A stretch of DNA of 64,000 nucleotides, taken from the NCBI GenBank assembly GCA_020845575.1, contig JADLFL010000030.1, forward strand, positions 1-64,000, read 5' to 3'. A model generated the notes under the pieces. The model had not been told where the DNA came from, did not search any database, and saw only the letters and a program-made list of their open reading frames with translations. A program made the translations under genes and the position numbers. Below, in pieces: positions 44,100-54,736 of the stretch. This stretch comes from Acidobacteriota bacterium (lineage in GTDB: Bacteria > Acidobacteriota > Vicinamibacteria > Vicinamibacterales > Vicinamibacteraceae). How positions within the stretch are numbered: position 1 is the first letter of the stretch; every line of letters starts with the position of its first letter.

Positions 44100-47000
44100 A
44101 TGAACATGAATTCATGTCCTCATTTCGAACGAACCCGCTTGGCCAGACTCATGACGGCCCTGGCGTTGTGTGGCAGCCTTGCCGTCCTGCCACGTGCGGC
44201 TGGTGCGCAGACGCTCTACGGGAGCGTCGTCGGCACCGTCGTCGATGAATCGCAGAGCCACGTGCCCGGCGTGTCGATCACCGTCAAGAGCGCGGCGACG
44301 GGACTCACGCTCACGACGGTCTCGGGCGACACGGGCACGTACACGGTTGCCAACGTGCTGCCAGGGACGTACGACATCGTCGCGTCGCTCCAGGGCTTCC
44401 GCGAGATCACGCGTACGGGCGTCCCCGTCACGGCGGGCACCGTCGTGCGTGTCGACGTCGTGCTGCTCGTCGGCGATCTCACCGAGTCGGTGACGGTTGC
44501 GGCAGACGCGGCCGTGCTGCAGACAGACAAGTCGGATACGCGCGTCGAGCTCCGCTCGCGCGACATCGTCGACATGCCGCTGCCGGCGTATCGCAACTTC
44601 CAGAGCCTGATGAACCTCGTGCCAGGCGCCACGCCGCCTGTCGGTGCCAACACGAACGACACGCCGGGCAAGTCGCTGCGCTCGGTGGTCAACGGCACCA
44701 ACTCCAACAACAACGGCACGAAGCTCGATGGCCAGGTGAACATGAACGTCTGGCTCACGCATCACCTCGGATACGTGCCACCCGCCGAGACGATCGACAC
44801 CGTGGCGATCTCGACCAGCAGCTTCGACGCCGATCAGGGCATGGCCGGCGGCGCGGCCGTCACGGTGGTGACCAAGTCGGGCACCAACGACCTGAAGGGA
44901 TCCGCGTTCGGCTTCCACGGGTACGACGGGCTGAACGCGCGGCCGTACTTCGCGCCGTCCAAGCCGGACATGTCGCGGACGATCGTCGGCGGCACGCTCG
45001 GCGGCCCCGTGCGCAAGAACAAGCTGTTCTACTTCGCGTCGTGGGAGGGCATGTTCGAGCGCGAGACCACGTTCTCGTTCTTCAACGTCCCGACAGAGAG
45101 GATGCGCGCCGGCGATTTCGGCGAGGTGAGCAACGTCATCTACGACCCCGCGACGGGTGCGGCCAACGGTGCCAACCGTCAGGCGTTTGCCAACAACGTC
45201 ATTCCCGCGAATCGACTCAGCCAGTCCGCGCTGCGCCTGCAGGAGTACTACCCACGTCCCAACCTGCCTGGCCTCGCGCGCAACTACGTGCAGGATTTCG
45301 AGGCGAACCTCGATCGCAACAACTACGACGTCAAGTTGAACTGGAACCGGTCGGCGGCCCATCAGGTGTGGGGCAAGGTGAGCGTCATGGACGCGCTCAG
45401 CCAGAACCTCGCGCGGTTCGGGTTCGAGGGCAAGGGGCGCGGAAACACCACCTCGGTGCTGACGTCGCTCGGCCAGACGTACACGCTCACACCGACCACC
45501 ATCCTCGACGGCACGATCGGCTTCAACACGTACAAGCAGGACTTCAGGCCACCCGACTACGGCGTCAACTATGGCCTCGACGAACTGGGCATTCCCGGGA
45601 CCAACGGCCCCGACGAGCGCCAGAGCGGATTCCCCTGGTTCGCGACGGGACTCTCGACGATCGGCGAGAGCCGTTCGTGGTATCCGATGAAGCGCGACGA
45701 CGGCAGCTTCTCGATGTCGGGCAACCTGACGATGCTGCGTGGACGGCACGAACTGCGGTTCGGCGGAGAAGCGGCACGCCTGTGGCTCAATCACTGGCAG
45801 CCTGAAGTGGGTGCCGGGCCGCGCGGGGGCATCACGTTCGGCGGCGGACCAACGGCGCTGCGGGGCGGTGCGGCACCGAACCTGTACAACCAGTACGCGG
45901 CGTTCCTGCTCGGCCTTCCCACGGTGGTTGGCAAGAGCATCCAGAACGAGCTGATGACCGCGCGCGAGTGGCAGTTCGGACTGTACGTGCGCGACCGCTG
46001 GCAGGTGAACTCGAAGGTCACCATCAACGCGGGCATTCGCTGGGAGTACTACCCGCTGATGATGCGCGACGGACGCGGCATCGAACTGCTCGACCTCAAC
46101 ACGATGGAAGTCCTCCTCGGTGGCGTGGGCGGCAACGCCGACGACCTCGGGATCAAGGTCAGCAAGGGACTCTTCGCGCCGCGCGTCGGCGTGGCCTGGC
46201 GTGTCGACGATGACACGGTGTTCCGCACGGGCTTCGGCGTGACGTACAACCCGCAGCCGTTCGCGCGGCCGTTCCGTGGTTTCTATCCGCTCACCATCGC
46301 GGCCGACTACGCGACCCTCGACAACTTCGTGCCCTACGGCCGGCTCGAGAACGGCATCCCCGAGATTCCGATTCCCGACACGTCGAGCGGCCGCACGCCG
46401 CTGCCCTCCAATGTGCTGATGCGGTCGCCAGACCCGAACAACATCGATCGCGGCTACGTGCAGTCGTGGAACGTGACGGTCGAGCGCCGCCTGCCGCTCG
46501 ACATCTCGCTGAGCACCGCGTACGTCGGCACGCGCACCGACCGCGGCTTCGCCTACCAGGACATCAACGCCGGTGAACCCGGACGCGGCGCGGCGGGCCG
46601 GCCGTACTTCGCGCAGTTCGGCCACCAGGCGTCGATCCAGTGGTTCGGCGGCATCACGCGCTCCAACTACCACTCGCTCCAGCTCGCGGTGAACCGTCCG
46701 TTCAAGAACGGGCTGCTCCTGAAGGGCGCGTACACGTTCGCCAAGGCCATGAACATGACCGATGACGATGGGTGGGCGGGCCTGTCGTGGAACACGGCCT
46801 ATACGTTCGAGCGCAATTACGCGCGGGCGGGCTTCGACAGGCCGCACGTGTTCCAGATGGGCTTCGTGTACGAGCTGCCGTTCGGCCGCGAGCGCTCGGG
46901 CGTGCTGGCGTCGATCATCCGCAACTGGCAGGTCAACGGCATCTTCGCGCGGTACTCGGGCACGCCGTTCACCGTCACGACGTCGGCCACGTCGCTCAAC

Positions 47001-47357
47001 GCGCCTGGCAACACGCAGACGGCCGACATCGTGGGGGAGATTCGCAAGGTGGGCGACATCGGCCCCGGCGTGAACTACTACGATCCGTCGGCGTGGGCGA
47101 CGGTAACCGAAGCGCGCTACGGCACCACCGGCCGCAACAGCGTGCGCGGCCCGCGCGCGACGCGTCTCGACCTGTCGGTGTTCCGCGGCTTCCAGGTCGG
47201 CCGCCGGCGTCTGGAGGCCCGCGTCGAGGCGTTCAACCTCACGAACACACCGCAGTTCAACAACCCGGCTGCCAACGTCACGGGCGCCAACTTCATGCAG
47301 ATCACGTCGGCGACAGGCGAACGCAACGTCCGCGTCGGCTTACGCTTCGCATTCTGA
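44100..47357 (+). CDS. TonB-dependent receptor with CarboxypepD_reg-like domain (Oar-type)
   Basis: A 1085-residue outer-membrane transporter. The signal peptide ends near residue 36 (PRAAGAQ). A carboxypeptidase-regulatory-like beta domain follows at about 40-120 (GTVVDESQSHVPGVSITVKSA, GTYTVANVLPGTYDIVASL), then a plug domain at about 125-250 (NFQSLMNLVPGATPP, GGAAVTVVTKSGTNDLKGSAFG), and a long beta barrel ending VRVGLRFAF with terminal Phe. This architecture is expanded in Acidobacteria. It follows the FN3 gene by 27 bases with AGGAGG upstream of the ATG, so the two are co-transcribed; the imported substrate is unknown. Confidence 0.93.
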   Translation: MNMNSCPHFERTRLARLMTALALCGSLAVLPRAAGAQTLYGSVVGTVVDESQSHVPGVSITVKSAATGLTLTTVSGDTGTYTVANVLPGTYDIVASLQGFREITRTGVPVTAGTVVRVDVVLLVGDLTESVTVAADAAVLQTDKSDTRVELRSRDIVDMPLPAYRNFQSLMNLVPGATPPVGANTNDTPGKSLRSVVNGTNSNNNGTKLDGQVNMNVWLTHHLGYVPPAETIDTVAISTSSFDADQGMAGGAAVTVVTKSGTNDLKGSAFGFHGYDGLNARPYFAPSKPDMSRTIVGGTLGGPVRKNKLFYFASWEGMFERETTFSFFNVPTERMRAGDFGEVSNVIYDPATGAANGANRQAFANNVIPANRLSQSALRLQEYYPRPNLPGLARNYVQDFEANLDRNNYDVKLNWNRSAAHQVWGKVSVMDALSQNLARFGFEGKGRGNTTSVLTSLGQTYTLTPTTILDGTIGFNTYKQDFRPPDYGVNYGLDELGIPGTNGPDERQSGFPWFATGLSTIGESRSWYPMKRDDGSFSMSGNLTMLRGRHELRFGGEAARLWLNHWQPEVGAGPRGGITFGGGPTALRGGAAPNLYNQYAAFLLGLPTVVGKSIQNELMTAREWQFGLYVRDRWQVNSKVTINAGIRWEYYPLMMRDGRGIELLDLNTMEVLLGGVGGNADDLGIKVSKGLFAPRVGVAWRVDDDTVFRTGFGVTYNPQPFARPFRGFYPLTIAADYATLDNFVPYGRLENGIPEIPIPDTSSGRTPLPSNVLMRSPDPNNIDRGYVQSWNVTVERRLPLDISLSTAYVGTRTDRGFAYQDINAGEPGRGAAGRPYFAQFGHQASIQWFGGITRSNYHSLQLAVNRPFKNGLLLKGAYTFAKAMNMTDDDGWAGLSWNTAYTFERNYARAGFDRPHVFQMGFVYELPFGRERSGVLASIIRNWQVNGIFARYSGTPFTVTTSATSLNAPGNTQTADIVGEIRKVGDIGPGVNYYDPSAWATVTEARYGTTGRNSVRGPRATRLDLSVFRGFQVGRRRLEARVEAFNLTNTPQFNNPAANVTGANFMQITSATGERNVRVGLRFAF

Positions 47358-47364
47358 TGTCGAT

Positions 47365-47574
47365 GTAGGGCCGGGCTCGGAGAGCCGGCCCTACCCACTA
47401 CGGCGGCAGGTAGGGTCGGCCTTCCGGGCCCGACCCACCCTTCACCCGCGCCAGGGGCTGAAGCCCCTGGCCTCCATCCGATGGTTTGGACCCTTTCCGG
47501 AATGGAGCGAGGAGGCCCCGGTCGCCTGGTCCCGCGTTCTTGGTAAATGGAGCGAAGGGGCTTCAGCCCCTTCG
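47365..47574. repeat. Cluster of four dispersed-repeat hairpins
   Basis: In this 255-base gap: GTAGGGCCGG...CCGGCCCTAC (47365-47394, 10-bp stem); GGGTCGG...CCGACCC (47413-47436); CCAGGGGCT-GA-AGCCCCTGG (47451-47470); and CGAAGGGGCT-TC-AGCCCCTTCG (47553-47574, flanked by ATGGAG and TCAGCC). Copies or relatives lie at 12970-13039 and 62888-62945. No gene is supported here; an ATG at 47547 is part of the repeat. Confidence 0.75.
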
Positions 47575-47598
47575 TCAGCCTGCGACGACGTGGCGCTG

Positions 47599-47604
47599 TA
47601 GAAT
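47599..47604 (+). promoter_or_regulatory. -10 box before the VWFA gene
   Basis: TAGAAT with a TG two bases before it (TGTAGAAT), ending 8 bases before the TTG at 47613. Implies a very short or absent leader. Confidence 0.4.
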
Positions 47605-47612
47605 TCCGGGGA

Positions 47613-49214
47613 TTGTCTGTCTTCAGAACCAGAACCTGCGTGTTCCTTGCGATCGCGAGCGGCGTGAGCCTTGGTCTCGCACTGGCGCAGACCGTGCAGC
47701 CGGGGTTCAGGACGACAACGCTGGCCACCGAGATCGAGGTGGCGGTCTCCGATGCGACGGGCGCCGCGCCGCGCGATCTGACAAGCGCGGACTTCGTTGT
47801 CGAAGAAGACGGCGTGCGTCAGCGCATCCTCCACGTCGAGTTCCTGGGCGGGGAGGCGCTGATGGCACCCTCCGCAGTCGCGCCTGCGGACGCCGGTGTG
47901 GTCGTGCGGACCAATCGCGACATGCGGACGTCGCGGGCGTGGGTACTGCTCGTCGATGACCTGCGCGTGACCGGCGTTCTCAGAGACGGCGTGAAGGCGG
48001 CGCTGCGTGCCGTGGTCGACGGCATTCCCGACGGCACCTGGATCGCTCTCGTCCCGACGAGCGGCGACAGGCGTGTGGCGCACGAGTTCACCACCGACCG
48101 TCGCGCGCTGCTCGAACGGATCGAGCGATTGCGCTTCATGCAGCCGATCCGCGAGGCTCCGGGGCTCGATGTGAGGACCGACGATCCACGACCGGGCGGT
48201 GATGGGACTCCCACGTTCCAGGCGGGACCCGACCTGCGCGAGCAGTCGGCGATCGACCACCTGCTCTCGAGTCTCGGCAATATCGGCCTGATGCTCGGTC
48301 GTGCCGGGGCACGACACGCCACGATCGTGCTCGTGAGCGCGGGACTTCCACTCGCTGTCGACAAGGAGGCGATTCGTGCGCGCTCCGCGTCTGGCGGTGG
48401 CGGGGCAGACAAAACACTGCAACGGATAGCGGAGATTGTCGAGGCGATCGACAAGGTGCGGCGCGGCGGCGCGACGATCCACGTCATGGATCCGACGGCC
48501 TTCGACGCGGGACACCTCGCGCGCGTCGCGCGCATCGAACGCGGCTTTCGCGGGCGGTCGGACACCATGGCTACGTCGGACGATCCCCACGCCGCGGCAC
48601 GCGTTGCCGCCGAGCGCACGGGCGGCGTGTACGTGCGCGCGCCGGGCTCCGGTGACGCCGCAGCGGCGGTGCTTGCCGCCACGCGTGATGTCTACCGCGT
48701 GAGCTACATGCCCGCGGACGATGCACGCGACGAACGATTGCGTGAGGTGCGGGTAGAGGTTCTGCGTCCGGGGCTCACCGTGCGTGCGCGGACGGCGTAC
48801 GCCCGCGTGACCGATCGGACCTTCGAAGCGCAGCGTGCGACAAAGCCGCTGGGTGCGGCAGTGGCGAGCGCGCTGCCGAACGATGCGCTCGGCCTGCGCG
48901 TGAGCGCGCAGGCGAGTCGTTCAGCCACCGGCCGTCCTTCGATGACGGTCGTTGTCACGCTGCTCGACGCTCCGGACCACGGCGATCCCCCGACGGATAC
49001 CGTGGAAGTGCTCGCGCTGGCCATCGATCGACGGGGACGGACGGCGGGGAAGGCCGGCGGCCGGTTCGATGTGCGTGAGAGTGAGGGTTCCCTGACGGCA
49101 CCACCGCTGCGGCTCGAGAACCTTTCATCAGGACGCTACCAGTTGCGCATCGCGGCGCGGAGCCTCGGCCTCGACCGCGTGGGAAGCGTGTTCCTCGACG
49201 TTGATGTCCCCTAG
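47613..49214 (+). CDS. Secreted VWFA-related (acidobacterial type) protein
   Basis: A 533-residue exported protein resembling the VWFA-related acidobacterial family (TIGR03436-like). It has a signal peptide (SVFRTRTCVFLAIASGVSLGLALAQ) and an N-terminal beta domain with DLTSADFVVEEDGVRQRI. The Rossmann-like VWA region has VLLVDDLRVTG in the place of the MIDAS DxSxS, HATIVLVSAGLPL, and the conserved AERTGGVYVRA followed by YRVSYMP. The MIDAS serines are not obvious, so metal binding is doubtful. TTG 47613 (or GTG 47640) is preferred over the ATG at 47547, which lies in a repeat. Overlaps the convergent asparaginase gene by 4 bases. Confidence 0.8.
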   Translation: MSVFRTRTCVFLAIASGVSLGLALAQTVQPGFRTTTLATEIEVAVSDATGAAPRDLTSADFVVEEDGVRQRILHVEFLGGEALMAPSAVAPADAGVVVRTNRDMRTSRAWVLLVDDLRVTGVLRDGVKAALRAVVDGIPDGTWIALVPTSGDRRVAHEFTTDRRALLERIERLRFMQPIREAPGLDVRTDDPRPGGDGTPTFQAGPDLREQSAIDHLLSSLGNIGLMLGRAGARHATIVLVSAGLPLAVDKEAIRARSASGGGGADKTLQRIAEIVEAIDKVRRGGATIHVMDPTAFDAGHLARVARIERGFRGRSDTMATSDDPHAAARVAAERTGGVYVRAPGSGDAAAAVLAATRDVYRVSYMPADDARDERLREVRVEVLRPGLTVRARTAYARVTDRTFEAQRATKPLGAAVASALPNDALGLRVSAQASRSATGRPSMTVVVTLLDAPDHGDPPTDTVEVLALAIDRRGRTAGKAGGRFDVRESEGSLTAPPLRLENLSSGRYQLRIAARSLGLDRVGSVFLDVDVP

Positions 49215-50224
49215 CTGAGCGGGTCGTCGAAGATGGTGCGGAGGGCTTCTCGATCGGTGGTGTGGCCGAGGGCGAGCATCAGTTTGATGCGCGCCTTCAC
49301 GCCGCTCAGGCGACCCGCGAAGATGAGGCCGAGATCGCGCAGGCCGCGTCCGCCACCTTCATACCCGTAGCGCTCGCGCACGCTGCCCGCGCCGCAGCGC
49401 GACGTGAGGACGACGGGGAGGCCTGCGTGGACGGCCGCCGCCAGGTCGTCGAGCATCGCCGGCGGGACGTTGCCGCGCCCGAGCGCCTCGACGACGAGTC
49501 CCTTCGCGCCGCTCGCGATGGAGCAGCGCACGAACCGGCCGTCCATGCCGGCGGCCACCTTCACGAGATCGACGTCGGGCTCGACACGCCGCACGCGCAG
49601 CAGGCCATCGGCCTCCGCGTCGTACCACGCTGTCTCGCGTGGACTCGATCGCAGATACCGCACCACACCCGCGTCGACCACACCGACAGGTCCGAACTCG
49701 CGCGACTGGAACGACGCGGCAGCCTCTGTATGGACCTTCTCGACTTCGCGGGCCGACAGGATCTGCTCGTTCATCGCCACCATCACGCCGCGCGCGCGCG
49801 ACGCCGGTGCGCTGGCCACCTGCACGGCATGCACGAGGTTCGCCGGTCCATCCCAGCTCGGCTCGGACATCGTCCTGATCGCGCCGACGAGGACGACGGG
49901 CTTGTCGGTGCGGAGGGCGATGTCGAGGAAGTACGCCGTCTCTTCGAGCGTGTCGGTGCCGTGCGTGATGACGACACCTTCGACGTCGGGCCGTTCGAGC
50001 CACGCCGCCACGCGTCTCGCGAGGCGCCACATGTGTTCCGGCGTGACATGCGGACCGGGGAGTTGCGAGACGTCCTCGAGCTCCACGTCGGCGATGGCCG
50101 CAAGCTGCGGCACGTGCGCGAGGATGTCGTCGCCGCGCATGGCGGGTACCGCCGATCCCGATCGCGCGTCGATGCGCATCGAGATCGTCCCGCCCGTGAA
50201 GAGGATGGCGACCGTGGGCGTCAC
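49211..50224 (-). CDS. L-asparaginase (type I-like)
   Basis: Hydrolyses asparagine to aspartate and ammonia. The 337-residue protein has the first threonine motif AILFTGGTISM at residues 6-16, the second motif VITHGTDTLEETA near 85, the AAGMDGRFVRC segment, and GLVVEALGRGNVPP. It lacks a signal peptide, suggesting a cytosolic AnsA-like enzyme. GTG 50224 overlaps the frr stop by 4 bases, so it is translated at the end of the ribosomal-protein/frr operon, an uncommon partner. Confidence 0.9.
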   Translation of the reverse strand: MTPTVAILFTGGTISMRIDARSGSAVPAMRGDDILAHVPQLAAIADVELEDVSQLPGPHVTPEHMWRLARRVAAWLERPDVEGVVITHGTDTLEETAYFLDIALRTDKPVVLVGAIRTMSEPSWDGPANLVHAVQVASAPASRARGVMVAMNEQILSAREVEKVHTEAAASFQSREFGPVGVVDAGVVRYLRSSPRETAWYDAEADGLLRVRRVEPDVDLVKVAAGMDGRFVRCSIASGAKGLVVEALGRGNVPPAMLDDLAAAVHAGLPVVLTSRCGAGSVRERYGYEGGGRGLRDLGLIFAGRLSGVKARIKLMLALGHTTDREALRTIFDDPLS

Positions 50225-50790
50225 ACCGTGAGGAGTTCCAGGTCCTTCTGCTTCTGCAGCGTGTCGATCTGCCCCACGTGCTGATCGGTGAGCTTCTGCA
50301 CCTCGTCGAGGCCGCGCCGCTCATCGTCTTCCGAGATCGCGTGGTCCTTGAGCAGGCGCTTCATGCGATCGTTGGCGTCGCGACGTACCTGCCGCACGCC
50401 GTTGCGCGCTTCCTCGGACAGCTTGTGGACGACCTTGGTCAGTTCCTTCCGGCGCTCTTCGGTGAGCGCGGGCAGGGGAATGCGGACCAGCTTGCCGTCG
50501 TTGGCGGGATTGAGCCCGAGATTGGCGGCGCGGATGGCCTTCTCGATCGCGCCCATCAACTGCGGGTCGAACGGCTGCGCGACGATCATCGTCGACTCGG
50601 GGACCGAGAGCTGCGCCACCTGGTTGAGCGGCATCGACGAGCCATAGGCCTCGACGTGCACGCCATCGAGGAGGGCCGTCGACGCGCGGCCGGTGCGCAC
50701 GCCCGCCATTTCGCGCTTGAGGTGATCGACGGCACCACCCATCCGCTTGCGTGATTCGTCGAACAGCGATTTCAGATCCGGGACATCCAT
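50221..50790 (-). CDS. frr: Ribosome recycling factor
   Basis: Splits post-termination ribosomes together with EF-G. The 189-residue protein has HLKREMAGVRTGRAS, VPESTMIVAQPFDPQ, GLNPANDGKLVRIPLPALTEERRKEL and the basic hinge RQVRRDANDRMKRL. Follows pyrH by 24 bases; a standard tsf-pyrH-frr order. Confidence 0.98.
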   Translation of the reverse strand: MDVPDLKSLFDESRKRMGGAVDHLKREMAGVRTGRASTALLDGVHVEAYGSSMPLNQVAQLSVPESTMIVAQPFDPQLMGAIEKAIRAANLGLNPANDGKLVRIPLPALTEERRKELTKVVHKLSEEARNGVRQVRRDANDRMKRLLKDHAISEDDERRGLDEVQKLTDQHVGQIDTLQKQKDLELLTV

Positions 50791-50814
50791 CGTCGTGTCT
50801 TCCTGCTCCGTTGA

Positions 50815-52541
<1,727 letters not shown>

Positions 52542-52612
52542 GACGTTTGGATCCAGAGAATGAGACACAGGGGAGGGCGCCCGGGCCGGACGCCGATGAA
52601 TGGACACAGAAA

Positions 52613-52643
52613 ACGCCGGCCGGAGGGAAGCTCGGGCCGGCGT
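52613..52643 (-). terminator. Terminator/attenuator between rpsB and tsf
   Basis: On the minus strand ACGCCGGCC and GGCCGGCGT form a 9-bp stem with a 13-base loop, followed by a short T tract (TTTTC, ending near 52609). It probably lowers tsf read-through relative to rpsB; an rpsB-tsf attenuator is known in E. coli. Confidence 0.6.
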
Positions 52644-52672
52644 CTGGAACGCTCCGCGGCGAACGGCCTCGA

Positions 52673-53518
52673 TTAGACCGAGGCCGGTGCAGCGGGTGTC
52701 GCGGGTTCCGTCTTCGGCGCGGCGGCGCGGGCGACGGACGGACGCTGCTGGGCGCGCAGCGGTTCACCACCGGACTTGGCCACCGCTTCACCATCGGGTC
52801 CGACGGCGACGGCCGATTCGACCTGCGCCGACTCACGCACGCCACGACCGGCGAGCACGGCGTCGGCGATGCGCGAGGCGAACAACCGGATCGCCCGCAG
52901 CGCGTCGTCGTTGCCGGGGATGGCGAAGTTCACCTGGTCGGGATCGCAGTTGGTGTCGACGATACCGATGACGGGGATTCGCAGCTTGCGGGCTTCGTCC
53001 ACGGCGATCTGCTCGTGCCGCGTGTCGACGATGAACACCGCGTCGGGCAGGCGATCCATGTGACGGATGCCGTCGAGATTCTTCTGGAGCTTGCGCTTCT
53101 CCTTCTCGAGCCGCGCGATCTCCTTCTTCGAGAGCATGTCGTACCGGCCGTCGGTCTCCATGGCCTCGAGATCGCGCAGACGGGCGAGACTGCGCTGAAT
53201 CGTCGTGAAGTTGGTGAGCAGCCCACCCAGCCAGCGCTGGTTGACGTGGAACATGCCGCAGCGGGCGGCTTCCTCCGCAATCGCGTCCTGCGCCTGCCGC
53301 TTGGTGCCGACGAACAGCAGCGTCCGGCCCTCGGCGGCCAACTGCATCACGAACTGCTCGGCATCGCGGAACAGGCGCGCGGTCTTGCCGAGGTCGATGA
53401 TGTAGATGCCATTGCGCTCGCCGAATATGTAGGGCTTCATCTTCGGATTCCAGCGCTTGGTTTGGTGGCCGAAGTGTACGCCGGCCTCCAGCAGGTCTTT
53501 GACAGCGATCGGGGTCAA
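52673..53518 (-). CDS. rpsB: Small ribosomal subunit protein S2
   Basis: The 281-residue protein has [59 protein letters not shown], and [30 protein letters not shown]. The Ala/Pro-rich tail of about 50 residues is longer than the minimal S2. There is no ATG or GTG at the proper place; TTG 53518 directly follows GGAGGA at ideal spacing and gives [13 protein letters not shown], matching family starts. Confidence 0.96.
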   Translation of the reverse strand: MTPIAVKDLLEAGVHFGHQTKRWNPKMKPYIFGERNGIYIIDLGKTARLFRDAEQFVMQLAAEGRTLLFVGTKRQAQDAIAEEAARCGMFHVNQRWLGGLLTNFTTIQRSLARLRDLEAMETDGRYDMLSKKEIARLEKEKRKLQKNLDGIRHMDRLPDAVFIVDTRHEQIAVDEARKLRIPVIGIVDTNCDPDQVNFAIPGNDDALRAIRLFASRIADAVLAGRGVRESAQVESAVAVGPDGEAVAKSGGEPLRAQQRPSVARAAAPKTEPATPAAPASV

Positions 53519-53572
53519 GCTTCCTCCAACACGAGACACACAAGGCCGGGCCACGCCGGCCGGACAGCAGGG

Positions 53573-53965
53573 TTAACGCTTGCTGAACTGGAAGCGCTTG
53601 CGGGCGCCCGCCAGGCCGTACTTCTTCCGTTCCTTGGCGCGCTGATCGCGCGTCAGCAGCCCGGCCTTCTTCAGGCGGCCACGCAGTTCGCCGCTGTAGA
53701 GGCACAGCGCGCGGGCGATGCCGAGGCGCAGCGCGCCGGCCATCCCGGAGATGCCGCCGCCGGCGGTCGTGGCCACCACGTCGAACTTGTCGAGCGTCTC
53801 GGTGAGCACGAGCGGGGAGCGGACCTGCAGACGGAGCGACTCGGTGTTGACCGCGTCGGCAATCGGCTTGTGATTGATGGTGATCTGGCCGGTGCCAGGG
53901 CGCAGGAACACCCGAGCCGTCGAAGACTTGCGACGCCCGGTGCCGTAGTACTGGATGACTGACAC
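53573..53965 (-). CDS. rpsI: Small ribosomal subunit protein S9
   Basis: The 130-residue protein has [19 protein letters not shown] at the start, [26 protein letters not shown], and the basic C-terminus [19 protein letters not shown] that reaches the P-site tRNA. GTG 53965 lies 2 bases after the rplM stop. Confidence 0.97.
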   Translation of the reverse strand: MSVIQYYGTGRRKSSTARVFLRPGTGQITINHKPIADAVNTESLRLQVRSPLVLTETLDKFDVVATTAGGGISGMAGALRLGIARALCLYSGELRGRLKKAGLLTRDQRAKERKKYGLAGARKRFQFSKR

Positions 53966-53967
53966 GT

Positions 53968-54399
53968 TTACTGGACCTCGAGGGACTGGGGCTGCTGCGC
54001 CGCGTGCGGATGATCGGCGCGCTCGTACACATTGAGCTTCCGGTACATCTGGTCGCCCATCTTCGTCTTCGGGAGCATGCCGCGGATGGCTTCCTCCATC
54101 AGACGGGCCGGACGGCGCTTCCGCAGGTCCTTGGCGCGCTCCTCGCGCAGCCCGCCTTCGAAACCGCTGTGATACCGGTACATCTTCTGTTCTTCCTTCT
54201 GCCCGGTCAGCACGGCCTGACCCGCATTCACCACCACGACGTGATCGCCGCAGTCGATATAGGGGGTGTACGTCGGCTTGTGCTTGCCCTGCAGGACCTT
54301 GGCGGCCAGGCTGGCCACCCGCCCGAGCGACTGGCCCGCCGCATCGATGACGTGCCACCGTCGCTCGATGGACTTGGCGCTCGGAATGAACGTGCTCAT
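53968..54399 (-). CDS. rplM: Large ribosomal subunit protein L13
   Basis: The 143-residue protein has [41 protein letters not shown], and [35 protein letters not shown] 54399 is the family start, with AAGGAG upstream. First gene of rplM-rpsI-rpsB-tsf-pyrH-frr. Confidence 0.98.
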   Translation of the reverse strand: MSTFIPSAKSIERRWHVIDAAGQSLGRVASLAAKVLQGKHKPTYTPYIDCGDHVVVVNAGQAVLTGQKEEQKMYRYHSGFEGGLREERAKDLRKRRPARLMEEAIRGMLPKTKMGDQMYRKLNVYERADHPHAAQQPQSLEVQ

Positions 54400-54439
54400 G
54401 ATGACCCTTTGACTCCTTGCTGACACACAGCAAAAGGAA

Positions 54440-54469
54440 ATGATAGTTGGCGCCGACGCTACATGTCAA
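54440..54469 (-). promoter_or_regulatory. Strong promoter of the rplM operon
   Basis: On the minus strand TTGACA (54469-54464), 18-base spacer, TATCAT (54445-54440), about 40 bases before the rplM ATG. A perfect -35 consensus. Confidence 0.8.
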
Positions 54470-54491
54470 GCGCCGCCCGCCTGCGATGAGT

Positions 54492-54522
54492 CCGGTGCCC
54501 GCTGACCGGTGCCCGGTGCCCG
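54492..54522. repeat. Three copies of CCGGTGCCCG
   Basis: The 10-mer CCGGTGCCCG occurs at 54492, 54506 and 54513 (the last two overlap by 3 bases). It lies in the 337-base divergent gap between rplM and pilM, which otherwise holds the rplM promoter and the pil sigma-54 promoter. Confidence 0.6.
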
Positions 54523-54623
54523 GCAATGACCGTGCCGGCCATCCGACCCCCCTGTCACAATTCTGCCAGCGTACCGACGAGGTCCGATAGCAGATATCGC
54601 ACACGCGACCCCATTCCTCGCTC

Positions 54624-54657
54624 ATTTGATTGCAAATCTGGTTGGCACCGCCCTTGC
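54624..54657 (+). promoter_or_regulatory. Sigma-54 (RpoN) promoter of the pil operon, with adjacent AT-rich palindrome
   Basis: TGGCAC (54643-54648), 5 bases, TTGC (54654-54657) gives the -24/-12 elements with the invariant GG-N10-GC spacing. Immediately upstream is ATTTG-ATTG-CAAAT (54624-54637), a short AT-rich inverted repeat that could be a protein-binding site. Predicted start near 54669, about 68 bases before the pilM GTG. An NtrC-family activator would be needed. Confidence 0.75.
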
Positions 54658-54736
54658 CTATAGCTGGTGCGGTTACGAACCTGCGTGCTCGGCAGTTGGG
54701 CCGGGCCCTGGGACGTCCCCAGTGAGTGAGGTCGAC

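Noticed and set aside
44112-46847. A 911-codon minus-strand open frame inside the TonB receptor gene
   Set aside because: Composition is that of an antisense GC-rich frame and it covers a clear receptor.
47547-47612. ATG 47547 as the start of the VWFA protein
   Set aside because: These codons are the hairpin repeat itself; a normal signal peptide begins at 47613 or 47640.
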